A DNA stretch of 20,787 bases from SIG673 sp964520875 (GTDB lineage: Bacteria > Bacillota > Clostridia > Oscillospirales > CAG-272), in the NCBI GenBank assembly GCA_964520875.1, contig CAZFQJ010000014.1, positions 1-20,787 on the forward strand, in the 5' to 3' direction. The notes below the pieces were generated by a model that saw only the letters and a list, made by a program, of their open reading frames with translations, made no database searches and was not told the DNA's origin. Below are positions 1-6,932 of this stretch, piece by piece (position 1 is the stretch's first letter; every line of letters starts with the position of its first letter). Made by a program: the position numbers and the translations under genes.

Positions 1-461
1 TTGAAATCCGGGTGGGTGCTCAGATATTCCGCGTTTTTCATTATCAGTCGGCAAGCCTTTGAAAGCTTATCGTATGTAAGAGATGTGTCAAAGCTCGTGA
101 CCACTATGTCGCCGCTCTCTCCGTCCGTAAGCTCTATTCCGTTCTTTTTAAACGACGAGACGAGCTCCTTTGTTCCGACCAAGTAGACCTTCTTTCCGGC
201 TCGCTCCTTCTTTAAAAACGCCGCCGTTACGTCGCCCGACGTCATTATCTCGCCTTCCCGAGGCTCAAATCCGAGACGCGCCAGCTTTTCGGCGTAAAAG
301 CCCGGATCGTGAGAAGCGTTGTTTGTAAAGAACAGAATACGTTTTCCGCAGAGCCTTAACCGCTTTATGAGGTCGATCGCTTCCGGGAATACCCGTTCTC
401 CGAGATATATGGTGCCGTCCATATCGAAAACGAATAATTTTTTGTTTTTCAGATCGTGCAT
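1..461 (-). CDS. HAD superfamily hydrolase, subfamily IIA (NagD/phosphoglycolate phosphatase-like), 3' end beyond window
   Basis: This is the N-terminal 153 residues of a haloacid-dehalogenase-type phosphatase; the rest lies left of the window. Reading leftward from the ATG at 461, HAD motif I is DMDGT at residues 13-17, with the nucleophile Asp13 and the general acid Asp15. Motif II follows as FFTNNAS, which is typical of subfamily IIA. The cap region begins next, and the last visible part (NAEYLSTHPDF) resembles the NPD-type segment of NagD-like caps. An AAAGGA ribosome binding site lies 11 bases before the ATG. Family members dephosphorylate small phosphorylated metabolites such as sugar phosphates, p-nitrophenyl phosphate or phosphoglycolate in the cytoplasm; the substrate cannot be read from this fragment. 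The gene is divergent from the pantothenate kinase operon. The family call is firm and the specificity open. Confidence 0.85.
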   Translation of the reverse strand, partial: MHDLKNKKLFVFDMDGTIYLGERVFPEAIDLIKRLRLCGKRILFFTNNASHDPGFYAEKLARLGFEPREGEIMTSGDVTAAFLKKERAGKKVYLVGTKELVSSFKKNGIELTDGESGDIVVTSFDTSLTYDKLSKACRLIMKNAEYLSTHPDF

Positions 462-545
462 ATCCGTAGATATCCTTTCGGTTCGTCACTATCATTTTAC
501 TACCGTTTCCGTATCAAGTGTTGAATAGAATGTAAATTTCCTTAG

Positions 546-574
546 TTTACGGCGTATTCATAAAAAATTAATAT
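546..574 (+). promoter_or_regulatory. Candidate promoter of the pantothenate kinase / glycyl radical enzyme operon
   Basis: A TTTACG -35-like hexamer at 546-551 and a TAATAT -10-like hexamer at 569-574 are separated by 17 bases, in an AT-rich stretch about 60 bases before the kinase start. Several other A/T-rich hexamers downstream (575-593) could also serve as -10, so the exact start point is uncertain. Confidence 0.4.
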
Positions 575-632
575 ATATATGATAATATTATTATGACTTA
601 CCAAAATGATTTTAAAGAGGATCTTGAGAAAA

Positions 633-1466
633 ATGAGAAATGTGATCGGTATAGATGTCGGCGGAAGCACGACGAAGATAGTCGGTTTCGATGAAAATAA
701 AGATTTGATAGCGCCCATGTTCGTCCATGCGAACGATCAGGTGACCTCCATATACGGCGCCTTCGGCAAATTCATAGACGAGAACGGTCTCTCGCTTGAC
801 GATATAGCCGGAATAAAGATGACCGGCGTCGGAGCGACGTTCATAGAAAAAGGGATATACGGTCTTAAATGCGACCATGTTTCGGAATTTAAGAGCATAG
901 GAATGGGCGGTCTTTATCTTTCGGGACTCGACCGCGCTCTGGTAGCGAGCCTCGGAACGGGAAGCGCGTGCGTTTACGCCGAAAAGGGCAAATCTCCGAA
1001 ATATCTCGGCGGAACGGGCGTCGGCGGCGGAACTCTCATGGGACTGAGTAAATTGCTCCTCGGAATGGATAATATAAAGCATATATACGAGCTTGCGGAC
1101 GAGGGCGATCTTTCGCGTATAGACCTGCGCATAAAGAACATAACGAAGAAAGAGGAGCTTTCCGAGCTTTCGTCCGAGCTTACCGTAGCTAATTTCGGTA
1201 AGCTAAGCGACCTTGCTTCAAAGAGCGATATAGCGCTCGGAATAATGAACATGGTGTTTGAGACGGTCGGTACCATAGCGGTCTTTGCGGCAAGGACGCA
1301 TGACGTAAAGGATATAGTCCTTACCGGAAACCTTACCACCGTACCTCAGGCGGCTCAGGTATTCAAGAATGTTGGCGATCTTCTCGGCGCGAATTTCATA
1401 ATACCGCAGTACGCGCAGTACGGAACCGTTATCGGTGCGGCTCTTCAAGGGATAGAAAACAAGTAA
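633..1466 (+). CDS. coaW: Type II pantothenate kinase
   Basis: The predicted product (277 residues) phosphorylates pantothenate, the first step of CoA synthesis, in the cytoplasm. It has the ASKHA fold signature of Staphylococcus-type PanK II: a phosphate loop DVGGSTTK at residues 8-15, a likely catalytic Glu85 in VSEFKSIG, a SLGTGSACVY adenosine-side loop, GGTGVGGGTLMGL, and a C-terminal NLTTVPQ...GTVIGAALQG region. The S. aureus enzyme is 267 residues, so the length fits. I chose the ATG at 633 because AAAGAGG lies 12 bases upstream; the in-frame ATG at 606 has no ribosome binding site and adds nine non-family residues. It is followed after 18 bases by the glycyl radical enzyme gene, which suggests co-transcription. 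PanK II enzymes are often insensitive to CoA feedback. A BadF-type ATPase is a less likely alternative. Confidence 0.85.
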   Translation: MRNVIGIDVGGSTTKIVGFDENKDLIAPMFVHANDQVTSIYGAFGKFIDENGLSLDDIAGIKMTGVGATFIEKGIYGLKCDHVSEFKSIGMGGLYLSGLDRALVASLGTGSACVYAEKGKSPKYLGGTGVGGGTLMGLSKLLLGMDNIKHIYELADEGDLSRIDLRIKNITKKEELSELSSELTVANFGKLSDLASKSDIALGIMNMVFETVGTIAVFAARTHDVKDIVLTGNLTTVPQAAQVFKNVGDLLGANFIIPQYAQYGTVIGAALQGIENK

Positions 1467-1484
1467 GACGAGGTAAGAAAAACT

Positions 1485-3524
1485 ATGAATACGACAAACA
1501 CGGAATATAAGAGCTACATACTCGAAAAAAAGCACCATGCGTTCAGAACGGAAAAAGAGCCTAATGCTTCCGCTTTCACCGTCGGAGCGTATCATAAGAG
1601 AATGGCGGAGCGTTTTAAGGCACTCCTTGCGCTTCAGGATACGGTGTTCATTCCGGGAGAGATGTTCATACCGACAAGGACTACGGTATGCGACCCCGAT
1701 ATTCTGACCGAAAAGGATCCGGAAATAGCGGAAAAGGCGAAAACGCATGAGTGCGGTTGGCTTTCCAATATAGCTCCAGATTACGGTAAGATAATCTCTC
1801 GCGGACTTCTCTCCGTAAGAGAGGATATAGTCAAGGCGGCGAAAAGCACGTGCGATTCCGAAAAAAAGGAATATGCGGATTCTCTTTTGACGGTAATAGA
1901 CGCGATCGTCGGATTTGCCGACAGATATAAGGCGGCGGCGCGCGCGGCGGGAGAAAACGAGATAGCCGATATTCTCGAAAACGTTCCGAAGCGCGGAGCG
2001 GAGAGCTACCGCGAGGCGCTCCAGATGTTCAGGCTGATACATTTCTGCCTGTGGCTCGAAGGAGATTACCACGTTACCGTCGGAAGGTTCGATCAGTATA
2101 TGTATCCGTACCTTCTCGGCGATATGGAAAAGGGTGTTCTTACGTATGAAGAGGCTCTCGATATGACGGAGAACTTCTTTATAACGTTTAACAAGGACAG
2201 CGACCTTTACAGAGGTATGCAGCAGGGCGATAACGGTCAGAGCATGATGCTCGGAGGCTACGACGAAGACGGAAACGATATGTACAACACCCTTTCCGAG
2301 ATATGCCTTAAGGCTTCGCTTGAGGTCCGACTTATAGACCCGAAGATAAATCTCAGAGTAAATAAGGATACGCCGCTTGAAAGGCTTGTCTTTGCTTCTA
2401 AGCTTACCGCGGCGGGACTCGGATTTCCGCAGTATTCAAACGACGACGTGGTCGTCCCCGGACTTATAGGACTCGGATATTCAAAGGAGGACGCGGTGAA
2501 CTATACCGTAGCCGCGTGCTGGGAGTTCATAATCCCCGGAGTAGGTATGGAGATCCCGAACGTCGGAACTCTCTCGCTTGCCGATTGCGTAAATACCGTC
2601 ATACACCGCGATCTCGAAAAGTGCGGAGATTTTTCCGAATTTCTTATCTATGTGGATATGGAGATAAAGGCGCGCTGCGCGCTCTTCCCCGAAAAATACG
2701 CGAATCTCTTCTGCCGTCCCGCTCCGCTTATGAGCATATGCATGGACGGTTGCGCGGAAGAGCTCAAGGATATAACAAAGGGAAATAAGTACAATAACTA
2801 CGGTATACACGGAGTCGGAGTCGCTACCGCCGCCGACAGTATAGCGGCGGTGAACGCTCTGGTGTTTAACGGCTTTACCGAGCCTAAGACCTTGATAGAC
2901 GCGCTCGATTCGAATTATGAAGGCTATACCGAGCTTCGTAACAGGATACTTTCCGGCGTTCCTCATTTCGGTAATAACGACGACGCGGTCGACGGTTACG
3001 CCGTTATGCTTTTGAATAGCTTTGCCGAGGCGCTTAAGCCTCTTAAGAACGACCACGGAGGTATATTCAGGGCGGGTACCGGCTCCGCTATGTTCTACGC
3101 ATGGGGAAGAGATACCGGCGCTACCGCGGACGGCAGACGTAAGGAAGATTTCCTTCCGGCAAACTATTCGCCTACCTTGAACGTGAAGCTCGACGGCCCG
3201 TTTTCGATCATTTCGTCGTTCTCAAAGCCCGATCTTAAAAAGACGATAAACGGCGGACCTCTTACGCTTGAGCTTGCCGCAAGCGCGGTAAAGGACGAAG
3301 AGGGGATAGCCAAGACCGCCTACATAGTAAAGAAATTTATAGAGCTGGGCGGACATCAGATGCAGCTCAACGTCGTAAGCCGCGAAAAGCTTTTGGAGGC
3401 TCAGGCACACCCCGAGCTTCATAAAAACCTCGTCGTGCGCGTTTGGGGCTGGAGCGGTTACTTTACGGAGCTTGATAAGGTCTATCAGGATCAGATACTT
3501 GCAAGGACGGAGTATAACGTCTGA
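1485..3524 (+). CDS. Glycyl radical enzyme, PFL/glycerol dehydratase superfamily, substrate unassigned
   Basis: A 679-residue glycyl radical enzyme. Seen directly: the GRFDQYMYPY barrel motif at 200-209, the thiyl-forming Cys345 within AACWEF, a Glu347 two residues later, and the C-terminal radical loop RVWGWSGYF with the radical Gly655. A Cys-x-Glu arrangement is known from GRE eliminases and decarboxylases (glycerol, propanediol, choline and hydroxyproline enzymes), whereas true pyruvate formate-lyase has adjacent cysteines. A formate acetyltransferase label would therefore probably be wrong. Two things are odd: tryptophans flank the radical glycine where most families have RVxGYS, and the protein is about 100 residues shorter than common GREs (760-850), mostly at the N terminus. 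A GAGG ribosome binding site precedes the ATG, and the activase gene overlaps the stop codon. It is oxygen-sensitive by family. Fold and activation mechanism are near certain; the reaction is unknown. Confidence 0.92.
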   Translation: MNTTNTEYKSYILEKKHHAFRTEKEPNASAFTVGAYHKRMAERFKALLALQDTVFIPGEMFIPTRTTVCDPDILTEKDPEIAEKAKTHECGWLSNIAPDYGKIISRGLLSVREDIVKAAKSTCDSEKKEYADSLLTVIDAIVGFADRYKAAARAAGENEIADILENVPKRGAESYREALQMFRLIHFCLWLEGDYHVTVGRFDQYMYPYLLGDMEKGVLTYEEALDMTENFFITFNKDSDLYRGMQQGDNGQSMMLGGYDEDGNDMYNTLSEICLKASLEVRLIDPKINLRVNKDTPLERLVFASKLTAAGLGFPQYSNDDVVVPGLIGLGYSKEDAVNYTVAACWEFIIPGVGMEIPNVGTLSLADCVNTVIHRDLEKCGDFSEFLIYVDMEIKARCALFPEKYANLFCRPAPLMSICMDGCAEELKDITKGNKYNNYGIHGVGVATAADSIAAVNALVFNGFTEPKTLIDALDSNYEGYTELRNRILSGVPHFGNNDDAVDGYAVMLLNSFAEALKPLKNDHGGIFRAGTGSAMFYAWGRDTGATADGRRKEDFLPANYSPTLNVKLDGPFSIISSFSKPDLKKTINGGPLTLELAASAVKDEEGIAKTAYIVKKFIELGGHQMQLNVVSREKLLEAQAHPELHKNLVVRVWGWSGYFTELDKVYQDQILARTEYNV

Positions 3525-4387
3525 TGACCGGCGTCGTTTTCGATATAAAGGAGTTTTCCATATACGACGGACCGGGAGTGAGGACTACCGTTTTCCTTAA
3601 GGGTTGTCCGCTCAGGTGCAAATGGTGTCATAACCCCGAGGGGCTTGAAGTGAAGCCTCAGATAATGCTCAGCTCTTCCTGTACGGATTGCGGAGCGTGC
3701 AAGGTCGACGGTTGCGAGCTGAGCGGCGGAAAAACGAGATTGCTTAACGCTTCCGAGTCTTGTACCGGTTGCGGACGCTGCGTTTTAAAGTGCCCGGAGG
3801 GCTTTAGGCATATAGCGGGAAAGGCGTATACCCCCGATGAGCTTAAGGCGAAGATAATGAAGAACGAGATATTTTTGAAGGACGGTGGAGTCACCTTTTC
3901 CGGCGGAGAACCGACGATGCAGGCGGACTTCCTCTGCGAGATGCTCGATATTCTTCCTTTTCACCGCGCGGTCCAGACGTGCGGATTTTGCTCCGAGGAG
4001 AATTTTAAGCGCGTGCTTTCGCGAGTCGATTTCATGATGTTCGATATAAAGCATACCGATAGTGAAAAGCACAGATATTATACCGGCGTAGATAACGCGC
4101 CGATACTTAAGAATCTTAAGACGCTCATAGCTTCCGGTAAGCCTTTCGTGGCGAGAGTACCGCTGATAGCGGGCGTAAACGACGACCGCGAAAACCTCGT
4201 AAATACCGCGCGCCTTTTGGAGGGCGCGAAGGGACTTGTGAGAGCGGAGCTTCTTCCGTATAACGGAGCCGCCGGCGCAAAATACGCAATGGTTGGACGG
4301 AATTACGGCGGCAGTGAGTTCAAAGCGCCGTCAAAGCCGGATATTTCGTGCTTTACGGAGCTCGGAATAGATTGCAAGGTGATGTAA
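3524..4387 (+). CDS. Glycyl radical enzyme activase (radical SAM, PflA-like)
   Basis: This 287-residue radical-SAM protein should install the glycyl radical on the enzyme encoded just upstream. The SAM cluster motif CPLRCKWC uses Cys28, Cys32 and Cys35. A ferredoxin-like insert follows with two CxxCxxC-type sets, Cys53/56/59/64 and Cys80/83/86/90, predicted to carry two additional 4Fe-4S clusters. This insert is usual in activases of GRE eliminases and absent from classic short PflA. The SAM-binding FSGGEP motif follows. The ATG shares one base with the GRE stop codon (TGATG), indicating translational coupling, and GGAG lies 11 bases upstream. The family is secure; the partner is inferred from adjacency. 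Confidence 0.93.
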   Translation: MTGVVFDIKEFSIYDGPGVRTTVFLKGCPLRCKWCHNPEGLEVKPQIMLSSSCTDCGACKVDGCELSGGKTRLLNASESCTGCGRCVLKCPEGFRHIAGKAYTPDELKAKIMKNEIFLKDGGVTFSGGEPTMQADFLCEMLDILPFHRAVQTCGFCSEENFKRVLSRVDFMMFDIKHTDSEKHRYYTGVDNAPILKNLKTLIASGKPFVARVPLIAGVNDDRENLVNTARLLEGAKGLVRAELLPYNGAAGAKYAMVGRNYGGSEFKAPSKPDISCFTELGIDCKVM

Positions 4388-4391
4388 TCTT

Positions 4392-4838
4392 ATGAAAAAG
4401 AAGAGGATCCTTCTTACTCTTTTTATCTGTACCGCTCTTTTTTCGATTATGTGCGCGGTCTTTTATCTCGGGACGGACGAAAGACCGATAAAGAGCGTAA
4501 GCGCGCTTGACGGTAAGGAGTGCGGAATTGATTTTTACGAATCGGAACGGCTTCTTACGATAGGTATATCGGAGAAAAACGTGGAATTCCCGAAGAACGC
4601 GCTTCGCGGAGAATACGTAACTGTCAAGCTGAAGGGCGAGCCGGGAACGCTTTATTCGATAAGAGTCTACACGCCGTCGGAAAAGAGCAATCTGTCGGTG
4701 TTCGAAAGCAAGAAGGCGGACGCAAACGGAAACGTCAGCTGGACGTGGAAGATATCTAAGAACATGTCCGACGGATACGTAAGAGCCGTGGTTTTCGGAG
4801 ACGACGGTTGCGCGCAGATAAAAATGAAGGTGGCGTGA
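4392..4838 (+). CDS. Small secreted or membrane-anchored protein with Ig-like beta domain, function unknown
   Basis: A 148-residue protein of unrecognised function. Residues 1-4 are basic (MKKK), followed by a hydrophobic helix at about 5-26, so it is either exported by a signal peptide or held by an N-terminal anchor. Cys20 is not in a good lipobox (SIMC), so I do not call a lipoprotein. The rest looks like a single beta-sandwich: the stretch with GEPGTLYSIRVYTPSE, then DANGNVSWTWKI and a GYVRAVVFGDDG strand, resembles Ig-like or cell-surface modules in Bacillota, a resemblance by eye only. It begins four bases after the activase stop codon, with AAGG upstream inside that gene, so it is probably the last gene of the operon. 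Why a surface module is co-transcribed with a cytoplasmic radical enzyme is unclear. Confidence 0.75.
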   Translation: MKKKRILLTLFICTALFSIMCAVFYLGTDERPIKSVSALDGKECGIDFYESERLLTIGISEKNVEFPKNALRGEYVTVKLKGEPGTLYSIRVYTPSEKSNLSVFESKKADANGNVSWTWKISKNMSDGYVRAVVFGDDGCAQIKMKVA

Positions 4839-4937
4839 CGGCGGATCTGCTCGGATATATCCCGGAATATCGACATGATATTACAATTTTTGCGCGAAAA
4901 CGAAACGAATGTACCATTATAATGCAAAGAAAAGGTC

Positions 4938-4966
4938 TTTACAATTTAGAAAAAGTATGTTAAAAT
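4938..4966 (+). promoter_or_regulatory. Promoter candidate for the small membrane protein gene
   Basis: TTTACA at 4938-4943 and TAAAAT at 4961-4966 are separated by exactly 17 bases and lie about 90 bases before the downstream small gene. The rest of the 4839-5054 gap is AT-rich, with no clear terminator for the upstream operon and no RNA gene that I can recognise. Confidence 0.55.
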
Positions 4967-5054
4967 ATTAACAGAAAGATAAAATAAATCGAAAAAGAAG
5001 TTAATTAAAGATTGAATTTTTGAAAACCGGCGGAAGGGAGTGAGAGAGTTGAAG

Positions 5055-5297
5055 ATGAGTAAGAGATCCGTGCTCGCGATAATATGGGCGCTTTGCGGAG
5101 TTACGTGCGTTACCGTTATAGCGGCTCTCTGCTTTTTCGTGTTCACGAGGTTCATGCACGGAGAGCTTGGTACCGGACTGACGCTCACGAGTTATATAGT
5201 GAACGTTTCCGCGCCTCTCTTCGGTATAGGTACCATGCTTTCCTTCATAGCGTACAGAAGAGCGAAGGAAAACGAAAGATTGACGTCGCATAAGTAA
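5055..5297 (+). CDS. Small two-helix membrane protein, function unknown
   Basis: An approximately 80-residue integral membrane protein. A hydrophobic helix (about SVLAIIWALCGVTCVTV and the following residues) is followed by a short polar loop (HGELGTGLT), then a second helix through APLFGIGTMLSFIAYRRA and a charged cytosolic tail (KENERLTSHK). No family is recognised. The start is uncertain: the ATG at 5055 is preceded by GAGAG at six bases, while an in-frame TTG at 5049 sits eight bases after a better GGGAG and a GTG lies at 5040. It stands alone between its own promoter candidate and a strong terminator, so it is a monocistronic unit. That isolation and the clean expression signals support it being a real gene. 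Confidence 0.65.
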   Translation: MSKRSVLAIIWALCGVTCVTVIAALCFFVFTRFMHGELGTGLTLTSYIVNVSAPLFGIGTMLSFIAYRRAKENERLTSHK

Positions 5298-5306
5298 ATA
5301 AAAGGG

Positions 5307-5342
5307 GCTCGCCGCGAAGTGATTTCGGCGAGTTCTTTTTTT
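5307..5342 (+). terminator. Rho-independent terminator
   Basis: The stem pairs CTCGCCG (5308-5314) with CGGCGAG (5326-5332) around an 11-base loop, followed directly by a run of T residues to 5342. It lies 10 bases after the stop codon of the small membrane protein gene. Confidence 0.8.
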
Positions 5343-5347
5343 GTCCG

Positions 5348-5369
5348 TAACGGAAGAGCTTTTCCGTTA
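5348..5369. promoter_or_regulatory. Operator-like perfect inverted repeat upstream of the isomerase promoter
   Basis: TAACGGAA (5348-5355) and TTCCGTTA (5362-5369) are perfect 8-base inverted arms with a 6-base spacer, giving a 22-base site. It ends seven bases before the -35 hexamer of the next gene. The geometry suits a dimeric regulator. There is no T-tract, so it is probably not a terminator. The cognate regulator is unknown and none is encoded nearby. Confidence 0.45.
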
Positions 5370-5376
5370 TAAACGC

Positions 5377-5405
5377 TTGACATTCCGTGCAAGATGTGTT
5401 ATTAT
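5377..5405 (+). promoter_or_regulatory. Sigma-A-type promoter of the sugar isomerase-like gene
   Basis: A consensus TTGACA at 5377-5382 is followed, after 17 bases, by TATTAT at 5400-5405; an overlapping TATAAT at 5403-5408 would need a 20-base spacer. It lies about 50 bases before the start codon. Confidence 0.65.
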
Positions 5406-5453
5406 AATCATGGAAATATTGTGGCGGATATTCGCTTGAAAGGAATTTGATAT

Positions 5454-6203
5454 ATGAAATTTGGTGTATGCAGCGCAAGTAAGCTGGTAAAAGGCGTAGG
5501 GGCGGATTATTCCGAGCTTCCCGCTTCTACCGTCTCCGCTATGGAGAGAGAGGAATATTCCGAGCTTTTGAGAGCGGTAAGGAACGGCGAGATCATAACG
5601 TACAGCTGTAACGGTCTGGTTCCGGGCAGCGTTCGTATTACGGGCGATATAAATAAAGCGCTCGTAAGAGAGTATGTGGATAAGACTTTTTACAGACTTA
5701 AGGAGCTCGGTATAAGCATACTTGTGTTCGGCTCCGGAGCGGCTAAGAACGTTCCCGAAGGATTTTCCATGGAAAAAGCGTGGGATCAGATACTTGAATT
5801 CGGTCATTTTGCCGCGGAATGTGCCGGCAAATACGGTCAGACGATAGCCGTCGAGCCTCTTTGCTATGCGGAAGCCAATATAATAAACACACTTGAGGAC
5901 GGCGCGCGTTACGTAAACGCCATAAACAGAGATTCTTTCAAGCTCTTGGCGGATTTTTATCACGTAAATCAAAATAAAGAGGATCTTTCCGAGCTTGAAA
6001 AGTACAAGGATCTGCTCGTTCACGTACATATAGCAGGACTTAAGCGCGGTATCCCCGAGACCGAAGAGGATAAGGAATACGTAAAGTCTTGCATACGTAA
6101 GCTTAAGGAGATAGGCTATAACGGCAACGTCAGCTACGAGGGCGCCATGACCGACGACCTCGCGGGCGTCGGCGAAATGATAAACCTCTTCAGAGAGGTC
6201 TGA
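5454..6203 (+). CDS. Sugar phosphate isomerase/epimerase family protein (xylose isomerase-like TIM barrel)
   Basis: A 249-residue protein of the AP-endonuclease-2 / xylose-isomerase-like TIM-barrel family. Candidate metal ligands fall at the expected strand ends: Glu134 (IAVEPL), Asp167 with His170 (LLADFYH), His192 (VHVHIA) and Glu229 (VSYEG). Relatives isomerise or epimerise sugars, inosose or hydroxypyruvate; the substrate here cannot be assigned. Residues from 173 on (NKEDLSELEKY) fit the usual segment between the Asp and His ligands. AAAGGA lies nine bases before the ATG. The gene is monocistronic, with a consensus promoter and an operator-like inverted repeat upstream and a shared hairpin downstream, which suggests regulation by substrate availability. 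No transporter or kinase is adjacent to hint at the pathway. Confidence 0.8.
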   Translation: MKFGVCSASKLVKGVGADYSELPASTVSAMEREEYSELLRAVRNGEIITYSCNGLVPGSVRITGDINKALVREYVDKTFYRLKELGISILVFGSGAAKNVPEGFSMEKAWDQILEFGHFAAECAGKYGQTIAVEPLCYAEANIINTLEDGARYVNAINRDSFKLLADFYHVNQNKEDLSELEKYKDLLVHVHIAGLKRGIPETEEDKEYVKSCIRKLKEIGYNGNVSYEGAMTDDLAGVGEMINLFREV

Positions 6204-6225
6204 GCGGAACATCGTTCGTTACGTA

Positions 6226-6265
6226 TAAAATAAAAGCGGACCGGCATAGTTTAGCTACGCCGGTC
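6226..6265 (-). terminator. Hairpin terminator between convergent genes, better oriented for the minus strand
   Basis: Arms 6239-6249 and 6255-6265 pair over 11 bases with one A-C mismatch around a 5-base loop. Read on the minus strand, the stem is followed by a U-rich tract (CGCTTTTATTTTA), suiting termination of the lipoprotein gene. On the plus strand the following bases are only moderately T-rich, but it may also stop the isomerase transcript. Confidence 0.65.
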
Positions 6266-6284
6266 TGTTCGTTATGTTGTTTGA

Positions 6285-6701
6285 TTAAGCGTTTTTGAAT
6301 ACTTTAACCATATCGTCAAGCTTTAAAACGGAAAGAGGAATAAGAACGCAGTTGCCGTTTACGAGATCGCTCTTCTGAGCGTCCTTGAAGAATCCGGAAA
6401 GAGTGTTGTTCTCGGAAAGCTGCTTCTGAGCTTCTTCGTTCGACTTGAATTCGAGAACGAGTGCGTATGCGTCCGTACCGATCACACTATTACCCTTGAA
6501 AAGATGTAATGTACAGGAGACTTCGCTGTTCTCATAGCTTGCGGCTATGGTGTTTGCGCTTTCGTTGTCCTTGACGTCTACGTATTCATATCCCGCATCT
6601 ACAAACGCTTTCTTTATCTTTCCGAAAGAGGAGCAAGATACGAGTGTGAATATCGATACGACCGCGAGAACTACGAGCAGAACTCTCTTCATGTTTTTCA
6701 T
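6285..6701 (-). CDS. Small putative lipoprotein, function unknown
   Basis: A 138-residue exported lipoprotein candidate. The signal peptide has a basic start (MKNMKR), a hydrophobic core and a lipobox LVSC at residues 20-23, so Cys23 would be lipidated and the roughly 116-residue mature domain held on the outer face of the membrane. The mature part (FVDAGYEYVDVKDNES and following) is soluble and mixed alpha/beta, with a second Cys near the middle and another near the end. I recognise no specific family beyond small Clostridia lipoproteins of this type. The ATG at 6701 has a near-ideal ribosome binding site (AAAGAAAGGAG, seven bases away); the second ATG at 6692 is too far from it. It has its own strong promoter with a palindrome in the leader, and a terminator downstream. 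Confidence 0.75.
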   Translation of the reverse strand: MKNMKRVLLVVLAVVSIFTLVSCSSFGKIKKAFVDAGYEYVDVKDNESANTIAASYENSEVSCTLHLFKGNSVIGTDAYALVLEFKSNEEAQKQLSENNTLSGFFKDAQKSDLVNGNCVLIPLSVLKLDDMVKVFKNA

Positions 6702-6728
6702 AATGATACTCCTTTCTTTAGTTTTTTA

Positions 6729-6741
6729 AGGGACCGTCCCT
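6729..6741. promoter_or_regulatory. 13-base palindrome in the 5' leader of the lipoprotein gene
   Basis: AGGGAC-C-GTCCCT is a perfect 6+1+6 palindrome. It starts eight bases downstream of the -10 hexamer on the minus strand, around or just after the predicted transcription start. The position is classical for a repressor operator; a short RNA hairpin is the alternative. Confidence 0.4.
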
Positions 6742-6749
6742 CAATGGGG

Positions 6750-6778
6750 ATTATATCATAAAAGCGCGAAAAAGTCAA
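6750..6778 (-). promoter_or_regulatory. Sigma-A-type promoter of the lipoprotein gene
   Basis: Read on the minus strand, TTGACT (6778-6773) and a perfect TATAAT (6755-6750) are separated by 17 bases, a near-consensus promoter about 50 bases before the start codon. Confidence 0.75.
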
Positions 6779-6854
6779 TAACTTAACGCTATTTAATCAT
6801 TTTTGTTTGTAAGAAATTTTTTAACGGCGAATGAGAGGGATTTCGAACTTTCTA

Positions 6855-6883
6855 TTGCAATAAAACGCCGAGTGTGTTATAAT
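6855..6883 (+). promoter_or_regulatory. Sigma-A-type promoter of rapZ
   Basis: TTGCAA (6855-6860) and TATAAT (6878-6883) are separated by 17 bases, about 50 bases before the rapZ ATG. The divergent lipoprotein promoter lies 77 bases to the left. Confidence 0.65.
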
Positions 6884-6932
6884 CTTTTACGGAAGATCGT
6901 GTTTTTTAATAAGGAAGGTTCTGTTTTATATC

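Noticed and set aside
606..632. Upstream in-frame ATG adding nine residues to pantothenate kinase
   Set aside because: No ribosome binding site precedes it, and the family begins at the MRNVIGID segment; the ATG at 633 has AAAGAGG upstream.
4839..5054. Possible RNA gene or small peptide between the GRE operon and the small membrane protein gene
   Set aside because: Only very short frames without ribosome binding sites and no tRNA-like or strongly paired structure were seen; the promoter at 4938-4966 explains the region.
6184..6199. Perfect 6-base hairpin at the end of the isomerase gene
   Set aside because: It lies within coding sequence with no T-tract; the hairpin at 6239-6265 is the better terminator.
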